From Azadirachta indica (Eukaryota; Streptophyta; Magnoliopsida; Sapindales; Meliaceae): 64,000 nucleotides of DNA. Numbering within the stretch: the first letter of the stretch is position 1; the number at the start of each line of letters is the position of its first letter. Location: contig CM040448.1 of assembly GCA_022749755.1 (NCBI GenBank), positions 11,902,481 to 11,966,480 on the forward strand. Reading direction: 5' to 3'. A model generated the notes under the pieces. The model was given only the letters and a program-made list of their open reading frames with translations, was not told where the DNA came from and made no database searches. Positions 10,524 through 27,075 of the stretch are shown in pieces. The position numbers and the translations under genes are program-made.

Positions 10524-11890
10524 GAGAGCTTAGTATGCTAGCTAGAGAAGTTTCTGAAAATAATTAACGTGGGTGTATCATGTATGTATGACTTGCCACT
10601 TATTATGTGCTTGTCACGTTACGTTGAAATCTAAAATGTGAATTGGTCAAGGTATAATATATATAATATATAAGAACATATATGTGGTTGATCTTCTTTG
10701 TTAAACTATAGATAGAGAAATATATGTTCTTTAATGTTTAGCTGGGCAACCATTTCACCATTATTAGTCGTTGACCTTCAAAATAATCTTAATTGGATAT
10801 GGAATGTGACTAAATAAAAGATATCAGCTAGGGACATCAATAAAGAGTAGACCGATGTTGGATTTGGATGATTTTCGCAATTAAAATTTTTGAGACTTGC
10901 TAGTTTAATCATTAAATTTTTATACGAATCTTAATTAATTTCCTTGTTTAAAATAAAGAAGAAATAATTAATAGATTGAAAGATCAAATGTCTTTCACAT
11001 TAATATTTAAAAAATTTTAATTTAATTAATTTGTATTTATATTTGAGGGGGGATAAAATGAGGTGCAACGTAAATGATGACTCAATCTAATTACGTGCAG
11101 AGAAATATACCAAAATTACATTCTCTCCTGTTCCGACTTCCCCAGAGCCTCCAGTAGCACAGCCGAGACAGCAACGGGTTCTCTGCCCCTACGGGGATGG
11201 AGCGACAGAAATTTTGAGAATTCAAGAGAAGGTCACGGCGAGACGAGCCGTTTATCATTACGATAGATGTCAAGTGGAAGTGCAGTGATGTATGCAGCTG
11301 AGGCATCCTAACAAACCGGTAGACTTGAACCTTGTTCCTACATGACCCGATCAATTCGATCAGGCACTCACCATCTATTTTCATTGTTCAACAAGTGACT
11401 GACTCACTCTCTCATGGGGAGGGAATGAGTCCTAAGTGAAATTGTGAAGAATGCTTTATTAATTATTCTCCTGCTCACTAGTGTTCTGGAATGGCCGTTT
11501 CCCGTTTATGCGTTTTCAGGATAAACTACAAAGGCATTATAAGTGTGAAATTAATTTGAAAGAGATCTACTCCATCTCTCACACTGATCATCTGGATGAA
11601 TGAGATACAAATACTTAAATTTTTTATTATATTATGAAAAGTTTACTGAACATTATGCACGTTAAACATTTACAAAATTTTTGCTCCTGCGTTAAATTCC
11701 TTGGAACTTCAGGTCCCTCTTTCACAAACAAACCATTAATTCTTGTAAGTTCTTGTACGTTGATACTCAGCAGACTTCTTAACCTCTCAGCAAACAGGCC
11801 AGATTTCCTCTCTGCTGAGCTAGAGCTGAAGACATAGTTTAATTTAATTTTCCTGTACCAAACTTGAACATAAACAGGCACTATAACCGA
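10524..11890. other. Intergenic region with an orphan GC-richer block
   Basis: AT-rich except for about 11091-11400, which is GC-richer and open in more than one frame (minus strand 11091-11384, 97 codons; a plus-strand frame without ATG over about 11095-11290). I do not recognise any of these frames. The last 270 bases hold the likely 3' untranslated region of the PPR gene. Confidence 0.5.
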
Positions 11891-13483
11891 TCATAATTCC
11901 AATCCTCTGTCAGCCAACATTCTTTCCACTCTCTCTACATCTTCCAACCTACCTGCATTACGATAAATCCTCATCAAAAGATCGAAATTATGTTCATTAT
12001 CTGGTTCCAACTCAAAAAGCTTTTGAGAAGCAATCTCTCCAATATCTACATTTCCATGAAGGTAGCATCCATATAACAACGCTCCCCACACAACTGGACT
12101 GGCCTCAAACTCCATTTTTTCTACTATCATCATATAAGCCTCTTCGATCAATCCTGCTCTTCCATAAAGATTAGTCATACAAGCATAGTGTTCCACTCTT
12201 GGGTTAACCCCATACTTTTCTCTCATGACAGAAAACAACCTCTCCCCATCTTTAACAAATCCTAATTGAGCACAAGCTGATAACAGTGACACAAACGTGA
12301 TATGATCCGGTAAAATTCCATTCCTTTCCATCTGTTCAAAGTACATAAACACTTTAGGGTCCTTACAATGAGCAGAAATTATGGAATTCCAGGACACAAC
12401 ATCTTTTTCAGGCATGTGATCAAATAACCAACATGCTTGATCCAGCTTTTCACTATTGGAGTATACAACAATCAAAGAATTAGCAATGCACAGATTCCAC
12501 TCAACTCCGCGTCTAAGAACCCACCCATGAATCTGAGCACCAGCACCAATTCTCAAAGAAGATGAAGACACGTTAGCAAGAATTGCTGATATAGCCACAG
12601 AATCAGGTTCAAATTCATTTTGAATCATCCCACGAAAAATATGCAATGCCTCTCCTAAAAGACCGTGACGAATGTAACCCGTCAACATTGAATTCCAAGA
12701 AATCAAGTCTTTACAAGTAATTTTGTCAAAAATCCTTCTTGCCTTAACAATGTCACCACATTTTGCATACATGTCAACAAGAGCATTAAGCACAAACCCG
12801 TCATAACCGAACCCAAAACGCACCGCATCAAGGTGCACCTTCTCCCCAACCCGAATTAAACCAAGTCCAGCACAGGCTTTCAACAAGCGAGGGAACGTGA
12901 ACTGGTCCGGTTTCACACCTTCTTCCTCCATTTGGAAATAAAGCGCTATGGCATCTTCGTACTGACCTAATTCAGCGTATCCCGATATAAGCGAATTCCA
13001 AGGAAACGCGAACGTAGTTCGCTTAGACATTTGATCAAATAATTGGTGGGCTTCATCAATAAGGCCGCACGATGCATACAATCTCACCAGTTTTGAAGCA
13101 ATGCCTTTGTTTTTGCGTAGAAGATTTGTGGGGATAAGACGGTGAAGCTTAATACCATGATCAATGGCTTTTAACTGGTAGCATGTTTCTAGGAGAGAAG
13201 CGAAGATTTCAGTGTCTATGGTGATGCCGTTTTGAATAGAGGTTTCGAGGTCTTTAATGACGGAGTCCAAGGCTTGGAATTTAGTTTGGGCGACGGGTTT
13301 GGGGCTGGTTAGAAGTGGGGTTGGAGATGATTTTGGGTAAGAGGAGAAGGAGGGGGTTTTGGCTTGAGAAATTTGTTTCTGTTTCTGTTGCCAATATTGT
13401 TTTCTACTTCTCTTGCTTTTCGAAGCACAGTGGATGATAGTTAGGAGACCGTGGAAGGCTGGTGGGTGTAGAATAGCGACCAT
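11891..13483 (-). CDS. OTP70: Pentatricopeptide repeat protein, OTP70-like
   Basis: Intronless, 530 residues, ATG at 13483. A basic, Ser/Lys/Pro-rich N-terminus of about 70 residues looks like an organelle transit peptide. From about residue 95 the protein is a run of PLS-type PPR motifs (for example NALVDMYAKCGDIVKARRIFD and KDVVSWNSIIS). It ends in an E-type extension (VVWGALLYGCYLHGN) with no E+ or DYW domain. The frame resembles Arabidopsis At4g25270 (OTP70) closely along its length; that protein is a plastid factor needed for splicing of the rpoC1 intron. Function here is inferred from that homology. The next gene upstream (UMP-CMP kinase) is At4g25280-like, which supports orthology by position. 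Confidence 0.92.
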   Translation of the reverse strand: MVAILHPPAFHGLLTIIHCASKSKRSRKQYWQQKQKQISQAKTPSFSSYPKSSPTPLLTSPKPVAQTKFQALDSVIKDLETSIQNGITIDTEIFASLLETCYQLKAIDHGIKLHRLIPTNLLRKNKGIASKLVRLYASCGLIDEAHQLFDQMSKRTTFAFPWNSLISGYAELGQYEDAIALYFQMEEEGVKPDQFTFPRLLKACAGLGLIRVGEKVHLDAVRFGFGYDGFVLNALVDMYAKCGDIVKARRIFDKITCKDLISWNSMLTGYIRHGLLGEALHIFRGMIQNEFEPDSVAISAILANVSSSSLRIGAGAQIHGWVLRRGVEWNLCIANSLIVVYSNSEKLDQACWLFDHMPEKDVVSWNSIISAHCKDPKVFMYFEQMERNGILPDHITFVSLLSACAQLGFVKDGERLFSVMREKYGVNPRVEHYACMTNLYGRAGLIEEAYMMIVEKMEFEASPVVWGALLYGCYLHGNVDIGEIASQKLFELEPDNEHNFDLLMRIYRNAGRLEDVERVERMLADRGLEL

Positions 13484-14558
13484 TTCTGCCTTCGTTGGGA
13501 GAAAACAACAGCCTGGCCGGCTGGAAGTAGTTTGAGTCTACAGATGTCATGAAGGATTTTTTTACAAATTTTAGTTTATATTACATTTATAATTAGTGAC
13601 ATATTTTTAATAAAGATTGATTGATATTATAAAATACATATTGATATTATAAAATACATTTAATACCAGTTTTCACCTTTATAGAGCTATTATCTTCACT
13701 GCTAAATTTTGTTAAAATAATGGCAGATATAAAGTATATGTTCCATTAATCTCTTAATTACTTTTTAAAATGTAAAATTTTCACAACTTTGGGTAATATG
13801 CCAATCGCTTGAGAATCGAGAATTGAATGAAATTCAAGCAAATTCAAGCTACGGTTAGCTTTGGCTTTGGGATCTAGGCTGTGGCATGTCCCTACTTTCT
13901 CAGTCATCTACGAGTCAGAAGGAGGAGAAGGAATGTGATTTGCTTCCATTATCTATTCCTTTTGAATAAAAAATAACCCAAGGGAAAGAGCGTATTTCAA
14001 CTTCCACGGACAATCATAACTTTGATATAGCATTTTAAACCAAAGATGCATCAGATCAGAAGGGAGAGTTGAAGAACTACAACCACAATTGATATGCCGA
14101 AATCAGTTTCAGAAGGTAGATAAACTGTTGCTCTCAAGGTTGGCAGTGTTGGTAGCAAAAATCATTATCGAATTTTTATGATAATAAATTGCACGACTGA
14201 CTGAAAAAGGAAATTTGTACAAGAGGATAATTGAAGATTCATGACTATTGTCTGAATGATACTCAAAGTCTACATTTTCTTCATCTAGAAAAGACTGTTG
14301 AGCTTGAACTACAACAGTTTACAATTTTTCTTTTAAGAACAAGTGCATTAAAAAGAGTTAGAGACATTGTTACCCTCTGGAGAGGTAAATGTTGACCTCT
14401 AGAAAATCCCAGATTCCTTGGCCAAGGATACCCTCTCATTCAGAAGATTGTTTGTTATCCAATTAATCATGCGATCTTTGGGGAAAATACATAGCATCTT
14501 CCATGAAGTAGTGGGATTGTCCATGCTTTGTGCTACAATTTAATCATATAACCAAGGT
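13484..14558. other. Spacer between PPR gene and kinase gene
   Basis: PPR promoter region and the 3' untranslated region of the kinase. A short tandem duplication (GATATTATAAAATACAT twice) lies near 13629-13665. Nothing else was recognised. Confidence 0.6.
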
Positions 14559-18157
<3,599 letters not shown>

Positions 18158-19694
18158 GTCAATAGGTTCCCCTTAGCTCGCTCTTTCAGGCTCTGACTCA
18201 GTTATTTTATGTGTTTTCTGGTTTATATTTTCAGTGACGCATTTGGTCGAACAATTAACGTTCCATAAATGTCAACGAGGCACTCGCCCTCGTGGGTGAT
18301 AGGCACGTAGTGATTAGTGGATATAAACCCGCGATTTCAAGCTAGTTTAGTTCAATACACGTCAGCTTTTGTTTTGTTGACCTTGAATGGATGGGAAATA
18401 GTCCGGATCCGCTCCCGATCCGGATCCGAATTCGTTTGACCATAGAAGTTTGCAGGTCCGGGTTTTATACCATCACGAACAAGATGAATTTGGGCTAAAA
18501 TTATTAAAGCCCAATTAAACTATGGATTGGACTGCATTGTGGTAACATCTACCCAACCTAACCTTGATCCAAATCAGATTTTTATTGATTGATTAATTGA
18601 ATACTCATTAAATTTTTATTTGAAACCTTAAAAAAATAAAAATAAAAAAAATAGAGCGAAAATTAAACCAATTCAATATGGTTTGATTTTGATGCTACTA
18701 ATACTATTCTATTGTTTAAACTATTGAACCGTAACATGTCTATTCTTACACAATTTTTACAATTACAGTAACTCAATTTTGTGCAATATTCCACAGCAAG
18801 ACTCAATATTACAAAAGTATTATCATTTTAATATTAAAATGAAAAACTATATGTTAAACATGACATGTAGATATACAATGCATACACCCATCATCAATTC
18901 ATCATCATTATCATAATTAAACGCATTTTAGGATCTAATGACACCAAAAAATAAACCAAAAGTCAAAAACAATCAACTTAGGATTAGAAACATCAATCAA
19001 AGACAAGATTTCCTTTTCTAAATAAAGAAAGAAAAAAATGTCACATTGAATACCTGTTTATTGGACACTTTTTCCTTAAACCCATGAAGAAATTGTGGAT
19101 TCTAATGGCAAAGCAAAGGAGGGGTTGCTGGCTTGATACTTAAAGGCTTTTGTTTTTTTTGACAATTGCTACCCATAAACTCACCCATCAAACCAACCAA
19201 CATTATTTTTATCCTTGTAAACATGCTTTTGATTTTGAATTCTACAAAGCAATCATCTTTTTCTTGTTTCTTTTCTTAAAATTAGTTTTCATGTCTTTCA
19301 AGAGATGTTGTTTTAAGTCTTAAAGGCTTTTCTTTTTTTTTTTTATATTTATTAACTTAGTTTTATGACGACTCCATTACTCAAAAATTACATCATTAAT
19401 TGAATCTACATAAAAAAAAATTGTATATGAAGATTCAAGATGATAAAAATATAAGTGATCAATGGTTCAGAATAAGAATAAATTTCTATCATATGCACTT
19501 GTATTTTGTTAAATTATAGAGGTATATTACATTTAATTTATAATTTAAAGTTTGTATTGCAGTTATTGCAACAAGTAATATAAAATTTATTAACAAATAT
19601 TATTTAATCATACATTAATATTAAAATAATAAAGTCAACAATTAACTAACATAATTATTGATAAATATTATATTAGTTGGAATATAAATTTTGT

Positions 19695-19714
19695 ATATAT
19701 ATATATATATATAC
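19695..19714. repeat. (TA)n microsatellite
   Basis: Short pure TA run within AT-rich intergenic DNA. Confidence 0.85.
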
Positions 19715-19922
19715 AACGTTATTGTAAGCTATATACAACTCATACATCCGTCCATTTGCAAAATCAAATCAATAGTTTATAAAAATTTATAAAAATAATT
19801 ATTAGTAAAAAAAAGATTATTGTCTAAGGTATAATTATGAAGAAGGCTACCTATTCATCATAATATAAATATCTATTTTATAAAATCAAACCTAAATTGT
19901 TGTGAACAATTAGTTGAATTAA

Positions 19923-20750
19923 GGGTCAGTTTCACAATGCTAAAAAATAAGTATTAAATTAATTAGTGCTTATACTCTTTAACACTTTTTCTTTTAACAA
20001 TTTTTGAAAAAACATTTAAATGTTTGATTAACAATCTCTAAAAATACTTATTGGTGTTAAATTAGATCTTTGGAGGTGTAACTAAAAACGTACTTTTGTA
20101 TTGGCAAATTACTAAAATAGACATATATTAAAATAAGTAATATATCCATACAACGATATTTTTAATAAAAACAAATATTATATATGTATGTATATATTTT
20201 ATATATATATATATATATAATACTTTTGTTTTATAACATTTCTAAAAAAATTGAATAAAAAATTTGTTATGAAAATAACTACAATTTTAATAATATTAAT
20301 TATCTAATATGCATTAAAATATAAATAAAATTATAAATATCATGAACACAAATAATATATCAATTTGAATAATTTACTCATTTAGAAAGAAAATATAATA
20401 AATAATATATCTTCAAATATCTAATATAATCCATCATATATTCATATATATAATCATTTAAATTAAAATCTATTTAACCCTAAAATATCAAATATTTGAG
20501 AAATGTAATTTTTAAATTTATTGAGGAATATTTTGGAAAAAAACAAAATTTTCATTAACTATACAAGTGCTACCCTTTTAAGCACTTCAAGTGCTAATTT
20601 GAGAAAACACCAAATTTTTACTAATCAATTAATTATTTCAAGTTTTAAAATTTTTTCAATATGCACTTTTATTAAAATTTGTCAAACACATGATTTAATA
20701 AGTGCTAATTAGCACTTATAGAGTGCTTATTAGCACTGCCAAACTCTCCC
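19923..20750. mobile_element. Tourist-like (PIF/Harbinger) MITE
   Basis: The left end reads GGGTCAGTTTCACAATGCTAA. The right end, on the reverse strand, reads GGGAGAGTTTGGCAGTGCTAA, giving about 21-base imperfect inverted repeats. Both sides are flanked by TAA (19920-19922 and 20751-20753), the target duplication of the PIF/Harbinger superfamily. The interior repeats the word AAGTGCT/AGCACTT several times near both ends and has no coding capacity, so it is non-autonomous. Confidence 0.7.
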
Positions 20751-23700
20751 TAATCATCCTATGACTTAATAGCCAACAATATTATACTGTTTATTTTAGT
20801 TAGGTATGTCTTATCTCATTTAATGGCCCAATATACTCAAATGAAATATGGCTCCTTTTAGATTTTACACAATTTTTTCGAAAATAATTAACATATTATA
20901 ATTCGATACAAATGTAGGTCATGGTCATCTTTTAAAAAATATATAAAAGTAACTGATATCACTTACACATATAAAATTTACATACTAATAGATGTGATAA
21001 ATTGATAATAGATGCTACTTAATTATATGTATGTTAGTCATAAATTTATGAAAAAAAAATTATATATATATATATTAATAGGTGTTTTATCAATTAGTAT
21101 ATAAATTTCATATTTTAACATGTATAATTGTATATTTTATGTAGAATCTGACCAATAATATTGTCCTGCCAATTAAATTATATCAATATCGTACAAACTT
21201 AGATGATAAGAAAATTTTCTTTAATATAGATGTTTATATTTTGCAAGTTGTGAATTTGTATAAAATTAATTGGTCACAATTAAACATAAAATAGGTGAAT
21301 TACTATAAGCTATGTTCAAATCCCATATAAATGTATGATCAATAGAATGGTTGATGCTATGTATATTCACTTTGACATGGGGTACTATGTTATGTTGAAT
21401 TGAAAACTTAAAATTAAAAACGCTTATAAGCTTATGCCATGTATTATGTAGATTACTCCAATATAGGGTAGAGTTACGGTGAGGTTTGGTAGCACACTGG
21501 CCACTAAACTTCACATAATTTCTTTTTAAATATAAAAAATATTTCTGATTTTATTATAAACGTTTTGCAAAAGGTTTGTTTTCAGCTTTATCCCCTAATT
21601 AATTGACATATATCACATGTACGTATAACTCATTAAAAATCATCATTCTATCCCCATTTAACGATTATTGTCTGTTAATTTTAACAGAGTCTTATAAAAT
21701 GATTATTTTAATATTCATTTAATTAAAAATAAAAAATCTTAAATCTACAACATAGTGGCAGTGACGATGAAAAGGTGATTGCACATAGGTAAGGTAACTT
21801 TGGCATGACCATCGAGATAAATAATAATATATTTTTTAGAAAAAATTACATTTAATAAGAAAAAAAAAACATACATATTTTTACTCTTGATTCTATTAGA
21901 CTTAACAAGAAGTTACAATTTAAAATAACCCTTTTTAGAATTTAATATTTTTAACTTTAACTTTTGTTTACCATTTTAATTACTAGATTACCAATCCTGA
22001 CTTCACCTATAATCCTCCCGTTATGTTGAGTTTAAATTTTAATATTTGAAATTAAAAAGAAGGAATAATAACAATTTAGTTCCTAGATTTTAAAATAATA
22101 ACAAATTAAAATATAATTTATGTAATTTTAATAATTTTAGTCCTATCGTTCAATCTATTAATAAATTACTAAGCAATCACTTATTTAACCTTATTAGATA
22201 AATGTGCATCTAGAAAACTCCCCTATATCAATAATAAACAATAAAAATGTAAAAGAATAGGAAAAGAAGAAGCACAACAGAAAGATATAAAGTCATTCAA
22301 GCCTACTACTATCGATCACTGTCACCATCACCGATCAAAGTCATATTAATTTATTTAACCCTCACCGATATCAATCTAGTCACTCCCACCATTGATCACA
22401 CAAGTCTCAGAATCAAAATGAATGGATGATGAAAATCCGACCATTCATCACCTTCAAGCCACATGAGGAAGGCCACCACTACTGTTTATAAATTAAAGTA
22501 AGGCCATATGGTGACATCGATATTCTACCACGAATCAATCTAGTCACCAGCACTATACCCGTTGTTGTCATGGTTACCATATCCTCGCAGATCCTAGCTG
22601 ATTCCCCGATCCTTTTCTAGATTCTTTATTTTTAACTTGCATCATATCAAATCCACCAATTTTTTACTACTATATCTATTTTTTATTTTTTATTTTTTAA
22701 CTTAAATTTTTTGGATTACTGGAGTAATTTGTGGAGCTACAAGGTAAGTTATATGGGATTAAAGATTAAGCGTTATAGAGTGATTGAGTGTTGTTAATAA
22801 TGGATTTTTATGTTTGTTCTCTTTTGATTTAGGAAGATGATTGACCAAACTACCGAGTAAAACTATTTCTTTTTTTTTTTTTATTTTGTTGTAGAGAGTA
22901 ATTTGGAATCATTTTTATAGCAAATGCTGCATTAGTTTTTTTAGAAGATGAAGAACATAAAGACTCTTAAGGGTCAATTTTTGTTTATGTTCTTAATTTT
23001 TAACATCTATAACTCTATTATAACAGTAGGGACTAATTTATTAAAATTAGTCAAATTAAGTTCTTATTTGTTGTTTCACTAAAAAATTGAGGAACGAAAA
23101 TATTCTTAACCTTATAAAAAATTAATGAATATGTATTATATAGGTTTTATGAACTTAATGTTCGAATTTAACACTATTTTATTTACTTAAAATCGCTCAT
23201 AACTGAAACGTCTAATTTCTCTCCTAATTTCTAAAAATTTTAAATAGACTTATTTTCCTTCCTTCGCCTACTGTATAAAACTAGTTCTAATTTATGGTTA
23301 TTTTAAAGGTGAGGCAAAGGACATTTTAGTCCTTTAAAGGATATTTTAATTAATTATTTATTTATTTTATATTATATTTATAATATCATTATAATAGAGT
23401 TTTAATATTTTTTTATACAAAAATTAATAAATATAAATTATTTATTTTTTTTAATTTAAATTTAAATTTAAATTTATTAAATTATAATTACTATTATCAT
23501 GTAATTTATAAAATATTAAATAAATTTTACTATTGATGATAAGCCATTATCGGCTACAATATTATCAACAACCAATCAACACCGATGATATGTTCTACAA
23601 AAGTCGATGCGAATACCATTTGTACTCCAAATTTCTTGATTTATACAATAATATATTTAATTTTGAGAAATAGCAAAGGATGACTAAAAGTACCCAAAAA

Positions 23701-25177
23701 CGTTACAACCACTATGCCACACCGTTTATATTGTCAACATTGCCAACGGTTGAGATCTATTTGATTGTGGTAACGATGTAAAACTATTCTTCTATTATAA
23801 GGCAACGTATATGATAACTGCTATCTTTTTAACTACTTTAATTGTCTTTTGTTACCCATTTTTTGAAAGTAACTATATTATGATGTAGATTGAAAAATTT
23901 TGAATCTAATAGTATCCACTGTAACAAAATTTGGAACCATTGCCAGTTGTCAGCGGTGGATAGCAATAATATTGATATTTTTATTTTTATTTTTAGATAA
24001 ATATTAATAAAAAAATTAGTGTTATATGAATCAAAATATAACACTTGGTAGTGATTCATTAATCCACATTACTTCATGTAAATATTTGTCACCTACCTTC
24101 ATAAATGTATAATGTACCCTTAATTCTATTTAAACTAACATTAAAATTAACAAATTAGAGTGTTTTTGTTATTTTTCAAACCAGTCAAATTAATCAGTAA
24201 AATTTTAGGGGCTAAAATATCTTTTCTTCATTTAAAATATACCTAATTTTTTATACACTTTGACAATATATCTATACATCTGAGTTTTTTTAATTTTTAA
24301 TATTTTAGAGTTAATACTTTTTAATAATATTAATTTTTTCCTCGCTAACATAGAAGAGATGTACTTTCTATTTATAATGGAGATATTTTATAACTTAAAC
24401 CCCTCATCTTTATGGTAATTCTGACTTCTCAACTTATTTAAGAATAATTGAATAATACAGTTCAAAATTACGAGCTTATATCAAAATTAATATGAAAAAT
24501 CAACAACCAATGTGTTCTTGATGCTTGATTATTTTTATTTAAATTATTTATATGATAAATTTATTTGTAAAAATAGATTTGATCGATATTATTAAGAAAT
24601 TATAATAATCATTTATATTCTCTGTTGCATTATTATATTTTATTTTTTATATGTTGAATTAAAATAGGTAAAAATAAATATTTATCAATTTGTTTAATTG
24701 GAATGGAAAATGTGCCGCATGAATAGTTGTGCTGATGAAATAGGTGACGCAATGCTTAAGTAAGGTGGCTTTACCCAATAGAAAAAGAATTCCAACAGTG
24801 GAACGTGAAATTAGGGGACGTATAGGTGGAAGACCTTGATTGGCTGACTACTGTTTGCACCATCGACATCCATGGGTCCTACATCAGTGCAGCCTAGCAC
24901 CCTAGAACAGATCAATTTAGGTCCCAGGCTGCTTTCACAAACTGATTGGTGGGTCCTCTGAATCGTAAAGCACACGCGCGTATTCATTCATTTTAATTTT
25001 TTTTTTAAATTACAATAATAATTGAAAAAATTGAATTTACTCTTTTTCTATTATTACTATTATTATTTTAGTGACCACATTTTCTTGTCGTGATCACAAT
25101 CAAAATGGCATGATCTCTTTAAATCAGCGTTGGAATCGGATGGTTTAAACTTAATGCTCGCATTTTTCATCATTCAA

Positions 25178-25178
<1 letters not shown>

Positions 25179-25213
<35 letters not shown>
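25179..25213. repeat. (AAT)n microsatellite
   Basis: About eleven AAT triplets about 420 bases upstream of the MYB start codon. Confidence 0.9.
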
Positions 25214-25214
<1 letters not shown>

Positions 25215-25500
25215 TGTATATTAATTTGTTTCCGATTTAGAAATACAATGATATATCATATGTCAGCATGATGTCTTGGCACTTACACTAGGAACAGGAT
25301 AGTAAGTGCCAAGAAGTAATTTTCAGAGGCTAAGCCAAGAAGTCGGAGTGTTAGGCATAGCGGCCCACACGCACGCACGAACACATGTACGAGGGAGCGG
25401 GCAAAGTATGAAGTGGGAGAGGTACCTAGCTATGTCCTATGTAGCTCCGAAAATTAACATTGGATTTCCCCCATAGAAAGGCAGACAGGCAGATCACTAG

Positions 25501-25508
25501 TATATATA
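25501..25508 (+). promoter_or_regulatory. TATA box of the MYB gene
   Basis: TATATATA followed by GG, 129 bases upstream of the ATG. The leader that follows contains repeated AGCTT words. Confidence 0.55.
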
Positions 25509-25629
25509 GGTGGGTGAGTGAGGTTTTATTCTTGGCGTTATTTATTGTTACTCACATTAACACTGCAACTATAGCTTAGCTTAGCCTAGCTTACCTTTAA
25601 GCTTACCAAACAAATTTTAGTTAGTGCTC

Positions 25630-26557
25630 ATGGGCAGGCAACCTTGTTGTGACAAGCTTGGTGTGAAGAAAGGTCCTTGGACTGCTGAAGAAGACAAGAA
25701 ATTGGTTACTTTCATTCTCACTCACGGCCATTGTTGCTGGCGTGCTGTGCCGAAACTTGCCGGACTCCGACGCTGTGGTAAGAGCTGCCGTCTCCGTTGG
25801 ACTAATTATCTCCGGCCTGACTTGAAGCGGGGACTCCTTAATGAAGCCGAAGAACAACTTGTCATTGATCTCCATGCCCGCCTTGGCAACAGGTTTCTAA
25901 TTTCTTCTTCCTTTAGTTTGCCATTTTATGTATCTATAACACTTAATTTCTTTATATGTTAATTAAGGTGGTCTGGTTTTCTTTAGGTGGTCCAAAATTG
26001 CAGCTAGACTGCCCGGTAGAACAGATAACGAGATCAAGAATCACTGGAATACCCACATCAAGAAAAAGCTTCTTAAGATGGGAATTGATCCTGTTACTCA
26101 TGAGCCACTCCGTAAAGATGAAGCCAGCGCAGAAGATCAAGCAACTAGTGATCATCGGGCTAATATTAATAATGGTGATGATGATCATCAGCCTGCAGGT
26201 AAGTTGGAAGCTAGCAATGTTCAGCAGGAAAAACAGAAAACCTGCGATAATCATATGCTCTCCAATGATAATTCCAGCTCTCAGGTTGAAAATTACTCAA
26301 CAGATGAATCCAGGTCATTGGATGATGATCTTTTAATGAGTTACATGTGGTCAGAGACATTTCTGGATGATACATCCTGGAAATTCCCAGATACAACAAC
26401 CAAGGAAGAATATGGTGAGTTTGGGTTTTCTTCTTCATCCGAGGAAAATACTTCATGGTTGATGGATTATCAGGATTTTGGCGATGGAGAATTCGGGCTT
26501 GGTTGTTTCAATGAAAATGACATCAATGCAGTTCTAGACATGGCAGACAAGCTATGA
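25630..26557 (+). CDS. R2R3-MYB transcription factor, MYB20/MYB43-like
   Basis: Two exons, 25630-25892 and 25987-26557 (834 bases, 277 residues plus stop). ATG at 25630. R2 has its three tryptophans at W17, W37 and W57. R3 has Leu at about position 70 in place of the first Trp, then W89 and W108, ending [18 protein letters not shown]. The start MGRQPCCDK and the segment after R3 ([10 protein letters not shown]) place it with the MYB20/42/43/85 group, which in Arabidopsis promotes secondary-wall and lignin-related transcription. The R3 signature for binding bHLH partners is absent. The acidic C-terminal half (Asp/Glu/Ser-rich, with [12 protein letters not shown]) looks like an activation region. 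The usual first R2R3-MYB intron, inside R2, is missing; only the intron in R3 is kept. The exact orthologue is uncertain. Confidence 0.9.
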
Positions 26558-27035
26558 TATCATATCATACACATGCACATACATAATGGAGCAACAGTAG
26601 TAAGCAACCAAACCCATGTAAAAAAGAAACCACTACCAGTCACCAGGGTGAAGATTTCACAAGTGGAAAATTAATCTGCATCTGGGGGGTCATCTTATCC
26701 TGTCTTTTAATTTCTAGTCTTGACTACAAGTTATTTACTACTTTAATTATGTTTGGTTCTTATAAAGAGGAAAAAAGAAAAATAAAAAAAAACAAATGGA
26801 TTCAATGTTTAAGAAATAAATAAGATTTCTTAAGCAAATTAAACTTTTTATTCTCATTTTTTCCAATATCATCCTTGCTCTCAATGTCAATAGAGATACA
26901 TATAGAGCTAATTCAAAACTCCTAGCGAATCCAACTGGAACATCTACAAATTGTAAATCCCATAACAGAATGACTTGAGTTATGTAGCCAATTAACCTCT
27001 TCAGATAATCTAGGTTAAACGCTATGATCAATATA

Positions 27036-27075
27036 GCTAAGCTAAGCTAAGCTAAGCTAAGCTAAGCTAAGCTAG
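27036..27075. repeat. (GCTAA)n pentanucleotide repeat
   Basis: Seven perfect GCTAA copies followed by GCTAGGCT, about 480 bases after the MYB stop codon. The reverse complement of this motif occurs in the MYB 5' leader (about 25571-25593). Confidence 0.9.

Larger units (their letters stand above)
18158..25629. other. Large intergenic region between kinase and MYB genes
   Basis: 7.5 kb without a convincing gene. Near 18400-18530 are GGATCC-rich and GGGCT/AGCCC words in the kinase promoter region. A Tourist-like MITE occupies 19923-20750. 22240-22620 is slightly GC-richer and may be old transposon sequence, but no frame is recognisable. 24750-25000 is less AT-rich and may hold distal MYB regulatory sequence. 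The small open frames here (for example 20521-20712, 21266-21514, 23838-24059) look random. Confidence 0.6.

Noticed and set aside
22240..22620. A decayed coding sequence in the large intergenic region
   Set aside because: Composition is slightly less AT-rich, but no frame stays open or matches a family; at most it is old transposon sequence.
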